This document shows positions 8,758-17,149 of a stretch of DNA of 64,000 nt, one piece after another (positions within the stretch are counted from its first letter, which is position 1; every line of letters starts with the position of its first letter). Under the pieces are notes generated by a model. It made no database searches, was not told where the DNA came from, and worked only from the letters and a program-made list of their open reading frames with translations. Made by a program: the position numbers and the translations under genes. This stretch comes from Parahoeflea olei (GTDB taxonomy: Bacteria; Pseudomonadota; Alphaproteobacteria; Rhizobiales; Rhizobiaceae). Where the stretch lies: the NCBI RefSeq assembly GCF_001703635.1, contig NZ_LQZT01000048.1, positions 84,480 to 148,479 on the forward strand. Direction: 5' to 3'.

Positions 8758-9492
8758 CTACTCGTAAATCGCGACCGCCGCCTTGCTGGTGTCGTCGAGA
8801 AGCCGCCGCACCGACTGGCGGGCGCGGACCGGATCCTCGGCCCGGATGGCTTCGGCGATTTCCTTCCAGTCGGTCGCCCACATCAACCGGTGTTCGGGGA
8901 CTTCGAAGACACGCCGCGTGATCGAAAGCGTCTGCCGGCCGAGCGAGAACAGGATCGACTTGGCGATCTCGTTGCCGGAGGCTTCGGCGACATACATGCT
9001 GACCTGGTAGACCACGACGAGGAAGCCTGCGACGTCCCCTGCCTCATGGGCGACGAACAGGGCCCGCGTCCCCTCATCCAGAGTCGATTGCACCTCCGCG
9101 GATTGATGCCTGGCCAGTTCCTCCGCGCAGATGCCCATCAGGGCCGAGCGCACGGAGAAGATATCCCGCAGGTTCTTGCTCGTCAGTTGGGTCACCGCCG
9201 CTCCCTTGCGCGAGGCCATGGTGACCAGGCCCTCGCGCTCGAGCAGGCGAAGCGCCTCGCGGACGGGCCCCCGGCTGACCGAGAATTGTTCGGCGAGACC
9301 GACCTCGTGCAGCCTCTGGCCCGGTTCGAAGACGCCATTGATGATCAGTTCGACGAGTTTCTCCGCCAGTTGCTCCGGCAAGGTCTTGATGACATTGGGG
9401 CCGGAGGCGAAGGAATTCGAAAAGGTTCCCGCGACATCGATGCGGACACCGAAGCGCTCGTTCGTCGTCACCGGCTGCTGTGCGTGTTTCAT
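8758..9492 (-). CDS. GntR-family transcriptional regulator (FadR/FCD type)
   Basis: A 244-residue regulator with an N-terminal winged helix (EKLVELIINGVFEPGQRLHE, then LAEQFSVSRGPVREALRLLEREG) and a C-terminal helical FCD ligand domain. FCD regulators usually repress a catabolic operon and release DNA on binding an acid or acyl-CoA pathway intermediate. The gene is embedded in the operon, overlapping the acyl-CoA ligase by 4 bp (ATGA), and is likely a local autoregulatory repressor. The likely target is the AT-rich region upstream of livH (15785-15830). ATG 9492 is preferred over the 9519 start because of this coupling. Confidence 0.88.
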   Translation of the reverse strand: MKHAQQPVTTNERFGVRIDVAGTFSNSFASGPNVIKTLPEQLAEKLVELIINGVFEPGQRLHEVGLAEQFSVSRGPVREALRLLEREGLVTMASRKGAAVTQLTSKNLRDIFSVRSALMGICAEELARHQSAEVQSTLDEGTRALFVAHEAGDVAGFLVVVYQVSMYVAEASGNEIAKSILFSLGRQTLSITRRVFEVPEHRLMWATDWKEIAEAIRAEDPVRARQSVRRLLDDTSKAAVAIYE

Positions 9493-11615
9493 TGCTCCAC
9501 CTGCGCGTTCTCGTTGCACACGAGACGTGCTTGTGCACGAACGGCACGGGTTGTCGAGGGGTAGACGGAAATGCCCTTTTCGAGGAAACGCAGCCGCTGG
9601 TCGCGGAGGAAATCGTCCTGCCAGCGGTCTCCCGATGTCCGCAATGCCAGCGACACCGGCACACCGCCGGCCTCGGCGCGCGCGATGGAATCACAGATGC
9701 TCTCAAGCACCTTGAGGCCTTCCTCGTCGCTTTCGGCGAAATCCATCACCCAGCCCATCTCGACGAAAACCACGATGCGGTCGACATGGGCATCGGTCTT
9801 CAGAAGGTTGATGATTTCCTCGAATATGTAGCGGTCGCCGTCCTTCAGGCCCCAGACCGGGATGTCGATCGGGTTGGCGACGCTGGTTCCCGGAATTCCG
9901 AAGCGGCGCAGCCTTTCTCCGGTCTGCTCCGTCAGTTCCAGGATGGAGAGCCCGACCCGTTCCGCGGTATCCGACGTGGTCACGCTGACGCCGCCGCCCG
10001 ATCCGAACAGGGCAAGCCGGTTGCCGGGGCCGCGGCCATGCAGCGACAATGCAAGCAGGGTGTCCATGAGTTCCTCGGTGCTCGACACCTGGATCACGCC
10101 GGAATGCGCCAACCCCGCCTGCCAGAGGAGCCGGTCCGTGGCCAGGGCTGCCGTGTGGCTGGAGGCGGCGACCTGTCCCTGCTCCGTTTGCGCGCCACGC
10201 AACATCACCACCGGCTTGCTCATCTGCCGCGCGACACGGAAGAACAGGCCCGGATCGCGCAACGATTCGACATAGAACGCGACGATCTCCGTGTCGGGAT
10301 CGTTCTCCGCGAAAAGCAGGTAATCGAGCATGTCGAGATCGAGGCAGTTGCCGCAAGACAAGGCCCTGCCGAGCGGGAGCCCCATGACCTGGGCGCGCCG
10401 GACCACGTCCCCCGCATAGGTGCCGCTTTGCGAGAAGAAGGTGATGGACCCGCCTTCCGCCGGATTGTAGCGCGCCGCGCCGACAGGCATGCGCGTGCTT
10501 GCCGAGAAGGTGCCGATGCAGTTGGGACCGATCATCCGCATCCCGCCGGCGCCGATCTTGTCCATCAGTTGCCGCTCGAGATCGGCGCTGTCATCGGAGA
10601 ATTCCGAAAAGCCGGCGGTGAGCACCTGCGCCACCTTGACGCCCTTTGCGGAGCACTGCTCCAGGATCGCCGGCACCTGACCGCTGCCGACCGCGATATA
10701 GGCGCGATCGACAGGCCCGGGAATGGCCTCGACAGAGGGATAGACCTTCAACCCGCAGATCTCGTCGGCCTTCGGATGGATCGGGTAGATCTCTCCCGTA
10801 AAGCCGAATTCCAGCATGTTGCTGATCAGCTGATAGCCGAGCTTCTCCTTGGCGTTGGAGGCCCCGATGAAGGCGACCGCCTCCGGATCGAAGACGGCGC
10901 GCATGCCGCCGAGACGGCCGCGGCGGCCGGCGATGGCGGCATCCATCTCGTCCTGATTGCGATAGGTCTCGCCCTCTCCGGCCTCGCCGACGACCGCGTC
11001 GACCGCGATGAGCCGGTCTCCGGCGAGGATGAGCGGATTGATATCGAGTTCCCCAATATCCTCCTGCATCAACAGGCCGTCGGGACCGCCGACGGCCATC
11101 AGGCAGTGCGCGAGCCGGTCGCGACCGGAGCCGCCGCCGTTACGAAAGTGCTTCGGAAACACAGCATCCACCATCGCAAGCGCGGTCGCCGTGTCGAGCG
11201 GCGCCAGCGCCGCCACGGGTTCGCTGCCCTGTTCGACGCCCGAGCCGCCCGGCCCGAACAGGACCACCGGCCCGTAATGCGGATCAAGCCGCGCGCCGAT
11301 GAAGATTTCGAGGCCGGCGGGCACCATCTCCTCCACCAGAACCCCGTCGAGCCGCGCGGCGGGGTGGGACCGGCGACAGGCCGCCAGAATGGCCTCGAAG
11401 GCGGCGCCGGCGTCCTTTTCCGAGACCGAAAGCCGGACGCCGCCGGCATCGACCTTGTGGACGATGTCCGGCGATACGATCTTGAGCGCGCAGGCCCCGC
11501 CGGCCTCGGCAACGAGGGCGCGGGCGCGTTCCGCACTGTCGGCCAGCCGCGGCAGCGTCGTGGCAATTCCGTAGCGGGCAATCAGGCTCTTGGATTCGAT
11601 CTCGGTCTTCATCAT
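9489..11615 (-). CDS. acyl-CoA ligase, ADP(NDP)-forming, fused subunits in beta-alpha order
   Basis: A 708-residue NDP-forming acyl-CoA synthetase. The ATP-grasp part comes first (residues about 1-230, with the His motif SPDIVHKVDAGGV). It is followed by a CoA-binding Rossmann domain (FDPEAVAFIGAS, about 240-360) and the succinyl-CoA-ligase-like part carrying the phospho-histidine motif SSHTAAL near residue 480. This is the reverse of the alpha-beta order in the Pat/acetyl-CoA synthetase fusions. It would convert an imported carboxylic acid plus ATP and CoA to acyl-CoA plus ADP and Pi. Starts at 11612, 11615 (ATG) and 11618 (TTG) are all possible; 11615 is given. Confidence 0.88.
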   Translation of the reverse strand: MMKTEIESKSLIARYGIATTLPRLADSAERARALVAEAGGACALKIVSPDIVHKVDAGGVRLSVSEKDAGAAFEAILAACRRSHPAARLDGVLVEEMVPAGLEIFIGARLDPHYGPVVLFGPGGSGVEQGSEPVAALAPLDTATALAMVDAVFPKHFRNGGGSGRDRLAHCLMAVGGPDGLLMQEDIGELDINPLILAGDRLIAVDAVVGEAGEGETYRNQDEMDAAIAGRRGRLGGMRAVFDPEAVAFIGASNAKEKLGYQLISNMLEFGFTGEIYPIHPKADEICGLKVYPSVEAIPGPVDRAYIAVGSGQVPAILEQCSAKGVKVAQVLTAGFSEFSDDSADLERQLMDKIGAGGMRMIGPNCIGTFSASTRMPVGAARYNPAEGGSITFFSQSGTYAGDVVRRAQVMGLPLGRALSCGNCLDLDMLDYLLFAENDPDTEIVAFYVESLRDPGLFFRVARQMSKPVVMLRGAQTEQGQVAASSHTAALATDRLLWQAGLAHSGVIQVSSTEELMDTLLALSLHGRGPGNRLALFGSGGGVSVTTSDTAERVGLSILELTEQTGERLRRFGIPGTSVANPIDIPVWGLKDGDRYIFEEIINLLKTDAHVDRIVVFVEMGWVMDFAESDEEGLKVLESICDSIARAEAGGVPVSLALRTSGDRWQDDFLRDQRLRFLEKGISVYPSTTRAVRAQARLVCNENAQVEQ

Positions 11616-11631
11616 CAATCGCTTTGTTCAG

Positions 11632-12393
11632 TTACTGGAAAACGGGGCTGCGCTTTTCGAGGAATGCGCGCACGCCCTCGTCGGCATCGGGTTCCGACTG
11701 CATCCTGCCGCCCTCGGCCCATTCGAACCGGGTGGCCGCCGCCTCGCCTTCGGCGATGCGCAGGTTGAGACCGCGCTTGATGGCGGCGACCACTCTGGGG
11801 GAGTTCGAGGCGATCTGGCGGCCGATGGCGAGGCCGTCCTGCATCGCGCATCCGGGGGCGGAGAGGAGATTGACGAGCCCGAAGCGGCACGCCTCCGCGG
11901 CGCTGACACGCCGGCCGGTCGCCAGCATCTCATAGGCAAAGCCGAAAGGCACCAGCGCCGGCAGACGGCTGATCTGCCCGCCGATCGGCAGAAGGCCGAT
12001 CCGGGCGCCGGGCGCGGCAAAATTGGCAGTCTCGGCGCAGACGCGCAGATCGCAGGACAAGGCAAGGATGAAGCCGCCCGCATGCGCTGCCCCGTTGACG
12101 ACGGCGATGGTCGGCGTGGTCATCGTCCTGGGACGGCAGAAGGGCGCGTTCAGCGCTTCATCGGCGGCATGATCCCTGTCGGAGAGCAGTTCGGAGAGAT
12201 CGTGACCGCTGGAAAACGCCTTGTCGCCGGCCCCCGTCAGCAGCACGCAGCGGACTTCCGGATCGGCCTCGGCCTCCTCCAAGACAGACCCGAGCGCTTG
12301 CGTCATCGCATGCGTGAACGCGTTTCTCTTCGCCTCGTTGGCGATGGTCACGATCAGCAGCGAACCGTCGCGGCGGGAGTGGATCTCGGCCAT
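11632..12393 (-). CDS. crotonase-family protein lacking both hydratase glutamates
   Basis: A 253-residue crotonase-fold protein. The fold landmarks are clear: SSGHDLSEL for the oxyanion hole and CoA, IAVVNGAAHAGGF, then the C-terminal FLEKRSPVFQ. The two glutamates that make an enoyl-CoA hydratase are replaced, by Ile109 (GGFILALSCD) and Gly129 (FAAPGARIG). It is therefore probably not a simple hydratase. Crotonases without these residues include isomerases, decarboxylases, thioesterases, ring-opening C-C hydrolases and dehalogenases. It lies between livF and the acyl-CoA ligase, so it may act on the first CoA ester. The identity of the reaction cannot be told from sequence. Confidence 0.82.
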   Translation of the reverse strand: MAEIHSRRDGSLLIVTIANEAKRNAFTHAMTQALGSVLEEAEADPEVRCVLLTGAGDKAFSSGHDLSELLSDRDHAADEALNAPFCRPRTMTTPTIAVVNGAAHAGGFILALSCDLRVCAETANFAAPGARIGLLPIGGQISRLPALVPFGFAYEMLATGRRVSAAEACRFGLVNLLSAPGCAMQDGLAIGRQIASNSPRVVAAIKRGLNLRIAEGEAAATRFEWAEGGRMQSEPDADEGVRAFLEKRSPVFQ

Positions 12394-12397
12394 GGTC

Positions 12398-13132
12398 TCA
12401 CTCCACCGTCAGCGCTTTTTCGATGCGTTGCGCATCGGCCAGCGCTTCTTCGCGTCCCAGCGACTGGATGATCTGGCCGTTCTCGATGATATGGAACCAG
12501 TCCCCGACCGCAAGCGCCAATGGCAGGCTCTGCTCCACGAGAATGATGCCGATTCCGCGATCACGCGCAGCCCTGATCGAGGTCGCGATCGCCTCGACAT
12601 AATTGGGCGCAAGACCTTCGGTCGGTTCGTCCAGCATCATGTAGGCGGGGTTGGCGAGCATGGCGCGGGCGACGACGAGCATCTGCTGTTCGCCGCCCGA
12701 CAGGGTTCCCGACTTCTGGTTCATCCGCTCGCCGAGACGCGGAAAGATCCTAACCGCATCCTCGAACGTGAAATCGTCCGCCGCCCCCGTCGGCCGCCGC
12801 GCGACCTCCAGGTTTTCCGCGACGGTGAGATTGGCGAAGACCTTGCGATCCTCGGGGACCAGCGTCACCCCCATCTGCGAGCGCTTGAATGTCGGCCCCC
12901 TGACCTCCCGGCCGTTGAGCGTGATCCGTCCTTCGGTCCGGTCCACCAGGCCCATGGTCGCCCGCAGCGTGGTGGTCTTGCCCATGCCGTTGAGACCGAG
13001 CAGGCAGACGACCGAGGCCGCGGGCACATCGAAGGACAGACCGTGAAGGATCTGGCTCGTGCCATAATAGGCATTGAGGTTTTCGTAGCGCAGCACCGCA
13101 TCGGCGCCTGCGGGAAGGGCGTGGGCGTTCAT
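12398..13132 (-). CDS. livF: branched-chain type ABC transporter ATP-binding protein LivF
   Basis: A 244-residue ABC ATPase of the LivF class. Walker A is GLNGMGKTT, the signature is LSGGEQQML and Walker B is YMMLDEPTEGLAP. It pairs with LivG to drive the LivHM permease. Its start overlaps the livG stop by 4 bp. LivF members characteristically have the short form and the EGLAP segment seen here. The following crotonase gene starts 4 bp after its stop, so transport and catabolic genes form one transcription unit. Confidence 0.93.
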   Translation of the reverse strand: MNAHALPAGADAVLRYENLNAYYGTSQILHGLSFDVPAASVVCLLGLNGMGKTTTLRATMGLVDRTEGRITLNGREVRGPTFKRSQMGVTLVPEDRKVFANLTVAENLEVARRPTGAADDFTFEDAVRIFPRLGERMNQKSGTLSGGEQQMLVVARAMLANPAYMMLDEPTEGLAPNYVEAIATSIRAARDRGIGIILVEQSLPLALAVGDWFHIIENGQIIQSLGREEALADAQRIEKALTVE

Positions 13133-13881
13133 TGTGCGAAATTCCCGTGCAGATAGGCATTGCGAACCGCTTCGTTTCCGCGGATTTCGGCCGGCGGCGC
13201 ATCGGCGATCACGGTCCCGTGCTGCATCACCGTGATGCGGTCCGACAGGCGCATGACCATGCCGACATCATGCTCGACCACGACGACGGTCAGCCCGAGC
13301 GTGTCGCGCAGCATGGTAATCAGGCTGGCCACCGTTTCGCGGTCGCCACGCGACATGCCTGCCAGGGGTTCGTCCATCAGGATCAGGGCGGGGTTCAGGG
13401 CAAGGCCGATGGCGATATCGAGCGAACGCTGGTAGCCATGGGCCAGATTGCCGGCGAGCACGGCTTCGCGCCCCCGCAACCCGACCTTGGCGAGAATGTC
13501 GGTGGCCTCGTCCCTGACCCTGCGCTCCGCTGAGGCCGGTTGCCAGACCGATGTCGTCATTCCCTCCCGGGAGCGGATGGCAAGCGCCACGTTTTCGAGC
13601 ACATCCAGCCGGGCATAGATGCTGGTCCGCTGGAAGGTCCGGGCCACGCCGAGCTTGGCAAGCCGCTGCGGAGACCAGCCGGTGATGTCGCGATCCCGAA
13701 ACCGGACCGAGCCGTCGACCGGTTTGATCGACCCGGTGATCAGGTTGAAGAGCGTCGTCTTTCCTGCGCCGTTCGGGCCGATGATCGAATGGATCGTTGC
13801 CGGCGCGATGGCGAGGTCGACCTTGTTGACGGCCCTGAGCCCGCCGAAATTCTTGGTGAGTTGGCTGACACTGAGGATCAT
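13129..13881 (-). CDS. livG: branched-chain type ABC transporter ATP-binding protein LivG
   Basis: A 250-residue ABC ATPase of the LivG class. It has Walker A GPNGAGKTT and Walker B LILMDEPLAGMSRGD. The LivG-specific segment (GVARTFQRTSIYARLDVLENV) and the C-terminal BCA_ABC_TP extension are present. The usual ABC signature is degenerate (AHGYQRSLDIAIGLAL in place of LSYGQQR), which is a small departure from family norm. It overlaps livM and livF by ATGA-type junctions. It is part of the importer for the operon's acid substrate. Confidence 0.92.
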   Translation of the reverse strand: MILSVSQLTKNFGGLRAVNKVDLAIAPATIHSIIGPNGAGKTTLFNLITGSIKPVDGSVRFRDRDITGWSPQRLAKLGVARTFQRTSIYARLDVLENVALAIRSREGMTTSVWQPASAERRVRDEATDILAKVGLRGREAVLAGNLAHGYQRSLDIAIGLALNPALILMDEPLAGMSRGDRETVASLITMLRDTLGLTVVVVEHDVGMVMRLSDRITVMQHGTVIADAPPAEIRGNEAVRNAYLHGNFAQ

Positions 13882-14888
13882 TGCGCGGCCTCCCGGCTTG
13901 CTGCGCCACGGGTCCAGATGCCGCTGAGCGCACCGAAGATGCCGCCGGGGGCGACGATCACCATGAGGACGAAGAGCCCGCCGAAATAGATCAGCCAGGC
14001 ATCGGTGAAGCTGGAGACGTAGTGCTCGGCCACGGTGAAGGCGATCGCACCGAGTATGGGGCCGACAAGGGTGCCGACACCGCCCAGCACCACATACATC
14101 AGGATCTTGCCCGACTCGAACCAGCTCAGCAGATCCGGCGACGCGGCACCGTTGAAGAGCACGAACAGCGCACCCGCCACCGCGGCAAGCGTCGCCGACG
14201 AGGAATACGCTATCAGCTTGAGGCGATTGACGTTCATGCCAATGAAGCTCGCGCGTTCGGCATTGTCACGGATCGCCAGCCATGCCTTGCCGAGCGGCGA
14301 ACGGCGCACATGGAGCGCGAAGGCGAGCGATATGACGAGCACCCCGTAGAAGATCCAGAACCAGACCTCCGGCTTGAAAACCTGCAGACCGAAGAAGGTC
14401 GGGACCGGGATACCCTGAAGCCCGTCCTCTCCGCCGGTCAGGCCTGAAAAGACGAACACGATCGCGAAGATGATCTGGCTGAAGGCGAGCGTCAGGATGG
14501 CGAAGGTCTTGCCGATCTGACGCACCAGCACGGCACCGATCAGGGTCGCGATCACGGCCGTTGCCAGCATCGTCATCAGCACGAGCAGGACGATGTCGGA
14601 CGTCACCGTTTTCGACAGAAGGCCCGCCGCATAGGCACCGAAACCGTACCAGGCGGCATGGCCGAACGACAACAGGCCGGTGTTTCCCGTCAGCAGGTCG
14701 AGACTGAGCGCAACGATCGCCGCGGTGAGCGCGTAGGAGGCGAGCATCAGCAGAAACGGCTCTCCGGCCAGCAGGAAGGGAAACACTGCGCCGACGGCGG
14801 CAACGGCGGCGATGACGAGAATGGCCTTGCCACGGCGGGGCGGCTGGCCGGCAATCACGCCGGCATCCGCGGTCAATTGCTCTCTCAT
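13878..14888 (-). CDS. livM: branched-chain type ABC transporter permease LivM
   Basis: A 336-residue inner-membrane permease with about 8-10 hydrophobic segments. It shows the LivM hallmarks LLSFGHAAWYGFGAYAAGLL and AIRDNAERASFIGMNV, the coupling-helix EAA-like loop that contacts LivG/LivF. The protein continues upstream only as an unrelated open frame; the real start is ATG 14888 (MREQLTAD), which overlaps the livH stop by 4 bp. A Leu/Ala/Val-rich C-terminus ends in a short hydrophilic tail (GAASREAAQ). Confidence 0.92.
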   Translation of the reverse strand: MREQLTADAGVIAGQPPRRGKAILVIAAVAAVGAVFPFLLAGEPFLLMLASYALTAAIVALSLDLLTGNTGLLSFGHAAWYGFGAYAAGLLSKTVTSDIVLLVLMTMLATAVIATLIGAVLVRQIGKTFAILTLAFSQIIFAIVFVFSGLTGGEDGLQGIPVPTFFGLQVFKPEVWFWIFYGVLVISLAFALHVRRSPLGKAWLAIRDNAERASFIGMNVNRLKLIAYSSSATLAAVAGALFVLFNGAASPDLLSWFESGKILMYVVLGGVGTLVGPILGAIAFTVAEHYVSSFTDAWLIYFGGLFVLMVIVAPGGIFGALSGIWTRGAASREAAQ

Positions 14889-15751
14889 TCGACTCTCCCT
14901 TCGCCGAAAAATCCGCGCGGCCAGTTGATGAGCATTGCCATCACCATGGAAAACAGCGCCATCAGCGCGGCCTGGCCACCGAAATACCCCTCTCCGAAGA
15001 CGATGATCATGCCGACGACATAGGCCGCGACCACCGCACCCCGCAGGCTTCCCAGCCCGCCCAGAATGACCGTCATGAATGCAAGAATGAGGATCTTGTC
15101 GCCAACCGTCGCATAGGCGGTGAAGATCGGCGCTCCGGCCACGCCTGCAGCGGCGGCAAGGCCCGCACTGACCCCGACGACCGAGTGCATCAGGCGTTCG
15201 CGGTCGATTCCGAGGCAGGCTCCCATTTCCGGGTTGTCGTTGGCCGCCCGGACCCGCAGGCCCCAGCGCGAATTCTGCAGGAACAGGATCAGCGCGACCG
15301 TGAGCACGATGGCGACGACAGACACGAAGATCCGGTAGACCGGAAGCGAGAGCCCGCCGACCGCGGCCACGCCGCCAAGGGCCCCGGGGACGGGCATGAT
15401 CTGCACCGTCCGGCCGCCGAATTCGTAGAGAATGCCCGTGATCAGCAATGCCAGCCCGAAGGTCAGCAGCAGGCTGTCGACCATCGGCCGATCGCGGATG
15501 CGGGCAAGGATCGCCCAGTCGATGAAGACGCCGACGAGACCGACGGCAATGGGGGCGACGATCAGGGTCAGCCAGAAGGGGAGCCCCAGTTGGGTGCACC
15601 AGACGCCGGTCATGGCGCCAAGGCTGAACAGGGCGCCGTGGGCGAAGTTGACAACCCTGCCGACACCGTAAATCAGCGTCAGCCCGAGACTGAAAAGCAG
15701 CAGTATCGACCCCAGAACCACGCCGTTCAGGGCAAGTGACATAGCTAGCAT
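14885..15751 (-). CDS. livH: branched-chain type ABC transporter permease LivH
   Basis: A 288-residue inner-membrane permease with the LivH pattern: NFAHGALFSLGA near residues 35-46, RAANDNPEMGACLGI as coupling loop, and AVILGG-like GGLGSLRGAVVAAYVVG near the end. First gene of the 12-gene minus-strand operon. The start at ATG 15751 has a very strong purine-rich ribosome site (GGAGGAGGAG) 7 bases upstream; an internal ATG at residue 4 is possible. It forms the membrane channel with LivM. Confidence 0.92.
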   Translation of the reverse strand: MLAMSLALNGVVLGSILLLFSLGLTLIYGVGRVVNFAHGALFSLGAMTGVWCTQLGLPFWLTLIVAPIAVGLVGVFIDWAILARIRDRPMVDSLLLTFGLALLITGILYEFGGRTVQIMPVPGALGGVAAVGGLSLPVYRIFVSVVAIVLTVALILFLQNSRWGLRVRAANDNPEMGACLGIDRERLMHSVVGVSAGLAAAAGVAGAPIFTAYATVGDKILILAFMTVILGGLGSLRGAVVAAYVVGMIIVFGEGYFGGQAALMALFSMVMAMLINWPRGFFGEGRVE

Positions 15752-15784
15752 TGCGGCTCCTCCTCCGAACGCTATCAGGATGGC

Positions 15785-15830
15785 TCGATCATCAATTGTA
15801 GATTATCTTAATGTCAACAATCTAATTTTT
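15785..15830 (-). promoter_or_regulatory. promoter and candidate GntR operator for the livH operon
   Basis: An AT-rich island in a GC-rich region. On the minus strand a perfect TTGACA (15817-15812) is followed 17 bp later by a weak TGATGA -10 (15794-15789), about 40 bp before livH. An inverted repeat TAGATT / AATCTA (arms 15799-15804 and 15819-15824) straddles the -35 element, and ATTGT/ACAAT half-sites lie in the same stretch. FCD-type GntR regulators often bind such ATTGT-ACAAT sites. Assignment to the operon's GntR is an inference. Confidence 0.45.
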
Positions 15831-16345
15831 TAAAAAATATCAAATTTTTAATAGACTGAAATAAATGGACTTTATGTGTTTCTCGCCCCATCACCTGGCG
15901 ACGAAGGAGCCGGGACAAGCCGGCTCGCTGCTCAAGCAGCACCGCGTTCAGCGGCTGACCATCTCAGGCAGCGAGGCAGCCGAAGGTCTGCCGACTGGCA
16001 GGCTCCGGCTGCGCATTCGGCCATTCTCCGGGACCGGGCAGCGCGGCTCAGGGCCGAGATGAGCCCGGACCTGCAGCCGCCAAACCAGATATCCGCTGAC
16101 CCCATCGCCGGATTGCCTGCTTTGAGTGATGGCGCCGGCGGAAGCGCCTGAGGCATGATCCCGCTGAAAGCCATCCGCATGGATGAACCCGAGCGGGCAA
16201 ATGTCCATCACCTCCAAGCCGGCGTCCCCCGCACGAAAGTGCCGACAACCCCGGGTTGGCGGAGGCGGTTTTGAGGCTGCACTTGAAACGGCTCAACAAG
16301 GAAGCCGCCCGCCGTGCCGTCGCCGGACGGGGGCCGCGCCGCGGC
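15831..16345. other. intergenic stretch between two minus-strand genes, no gene seen
   Basis: After the AT-rich promoter part (to about 15870) this is GC-rich sequence with only short, overlapping open frames on both strands and no recognisable protein. I see no terminator with a T-tract for the tetR gene that ends at 16346. Confidence 0.5.
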
Positions 16346-16984
16346 TCAGAAATGAATGGCCTTGAGGATCTGCTCGGCGGCGTCATCGAAGTCGGCCTTG
16401 CGCAGGCGCGGCACTTCCAGCGTGGCGGCGACGACCGGCGCGAAGTCGGCATAAAACTGGGTCGTGGCCCAGATCATGATGAAGAAGTGCCGCGGATCGA
16501 GCGCCGGAAACCGGCCTTCGGCAATCCATTGCTCGACCGCCGCGCAGGCTTCGCGGGTGACGTCGCGCATGTGCTGCCGCTGGCCGCGCGAGAGAAACCT
16601 GCCGCCGCGCAGCAATTCGCCGGCGAAGAAGCGCGACTGCGCGGCGTTGCGGCGCGAGCTCTCGAGCTTCTCGCGGACATAGTCGCCAATGGCCTCTCGC
16701 GGCTCCCGCTCGGGTCGGATATGGCGCAGCGCCGCGTCCCAGTCGTCAAAGACCTCCGCGATCAGCCGCTCGTAGATCGCGGCCTTGGTCTGGAAATAAT
16801 AGTAGACATTGGCCTTGGGCAGACCCGATTCCTCGGCGATTTCCGAAATCGTGGTGCCGTCGAAGCCCTTGGTGGAAAAAAGCCGGACCGAGACTTCGAG
16901 GATCTTTGCCTCGTTGCGGGCGCGAATCCGGCCCTCGTTGTCTCCTCCCGACTTCCTGCGTTCGTCGCCAGATTGCCGTGCCAT
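16346..16984 (-). CDS. TetR-family regulator, RutR-like
   Basis: A 212-residue regulator. The N-terminal TetR helix-turn-helix is TTISEIAEESGLPKANVYYY (roughly residues 45-64). The C-terminal domain matches the YcdC/RutR type: IWATTQFYADFAPVV corresponds closely to RutR's IWASTQHYADFAP. RutR of E. coli is the uracil- and thymine-responsive regulator of pyrimidine degradation. This homologue is divergent from a nucleoside/nucleobase operon and very likely controls it through the two TGACG-N4-CGTCA palindromes in between. ATG 16984 is chosen; a start 13 residues earlier is possible. Ligand identity (a pyrimidine or other base) is an inference. Confidence 0.87.
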   Translation of the reverse strand: MARQSGDERRKSGGDNEGRIRARNEAKILEVSVRLFSTKGFDGTTISEIAEESGLPKANVYYYFQTKAAIYERLIAEVFDDWDAALRHIRPEREPREAIGDYVREKLESSRRNAAQSRFFAGELLRGGRFLSRGQRQHMRDVTREACAAVEQWIAEGRFPALDPRHFFIMIWATTQFYADFAPVVAATLEVPRLRKADFDDAAEQILKAIHF

Positions 16985-17062
16985 GCTGAACCGTCCGCTT
17001 TCGATGCCCTGTCCGCTTCTCATATCACCTTCGCGTGCAGGGGCAAGAACGACCCGTACAAA

Positions 17063-17082
17063 ACCTGACGATGCCGTCAGGT
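17063..17082. promoter_or_regulatory. operator 1 of the nucleobase operon (palindrome)
   Basis: A perfect palindrome ACCTGACG-ATGC-CGTCAGGT between the divergent tetR and glycosylase-like genes. The core TGACG-N4-CGTCA recurs 34 bp downstream (centre to centre). It resembles the TTGACCA-N2-TGGTCAA type of site bound by RutR. Binding by the adjacent RutR-like protein is inferred. Confidence 0.7.
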
Positions 17083-17097
17083 TCTCGAAAAATAAAA

Positions 17098-17115
17098 CTT
17101 GACGAAAACGTCAGG
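17098..17115. promoter_or_regulatory. operator 2 of the nucleobase operon (palindrome)
   Basis: Second copy of the same core, TGACG-AAAA-CGTCA, with one flanking mismatch in the extended arms. It lies about 35 bp before the start of the glycosylase-like gene, so occupancy should block plus-strand transcription. Together with operator 1 it suggests binding by two dimers. Confidence 0.7.
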
Positions 17116-17149
17116 ATTCGCTTCCTTTTCGGCCAACACGGAGGAGACG

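Noticed and set aside
9480-11768. Long plus-strand open frame (about 760 codons) opposite the acyl-CoA ligase
   Set aside because: It is the high-GC antisense shadow of a clear enzyme gene, reads as low-complexity Arg/His/Gly-rich protein, and has no recognisable domain. The same applies to long antisense frames at 5476-7251, 22650-24563, 29064-30926 and 41183-43618.
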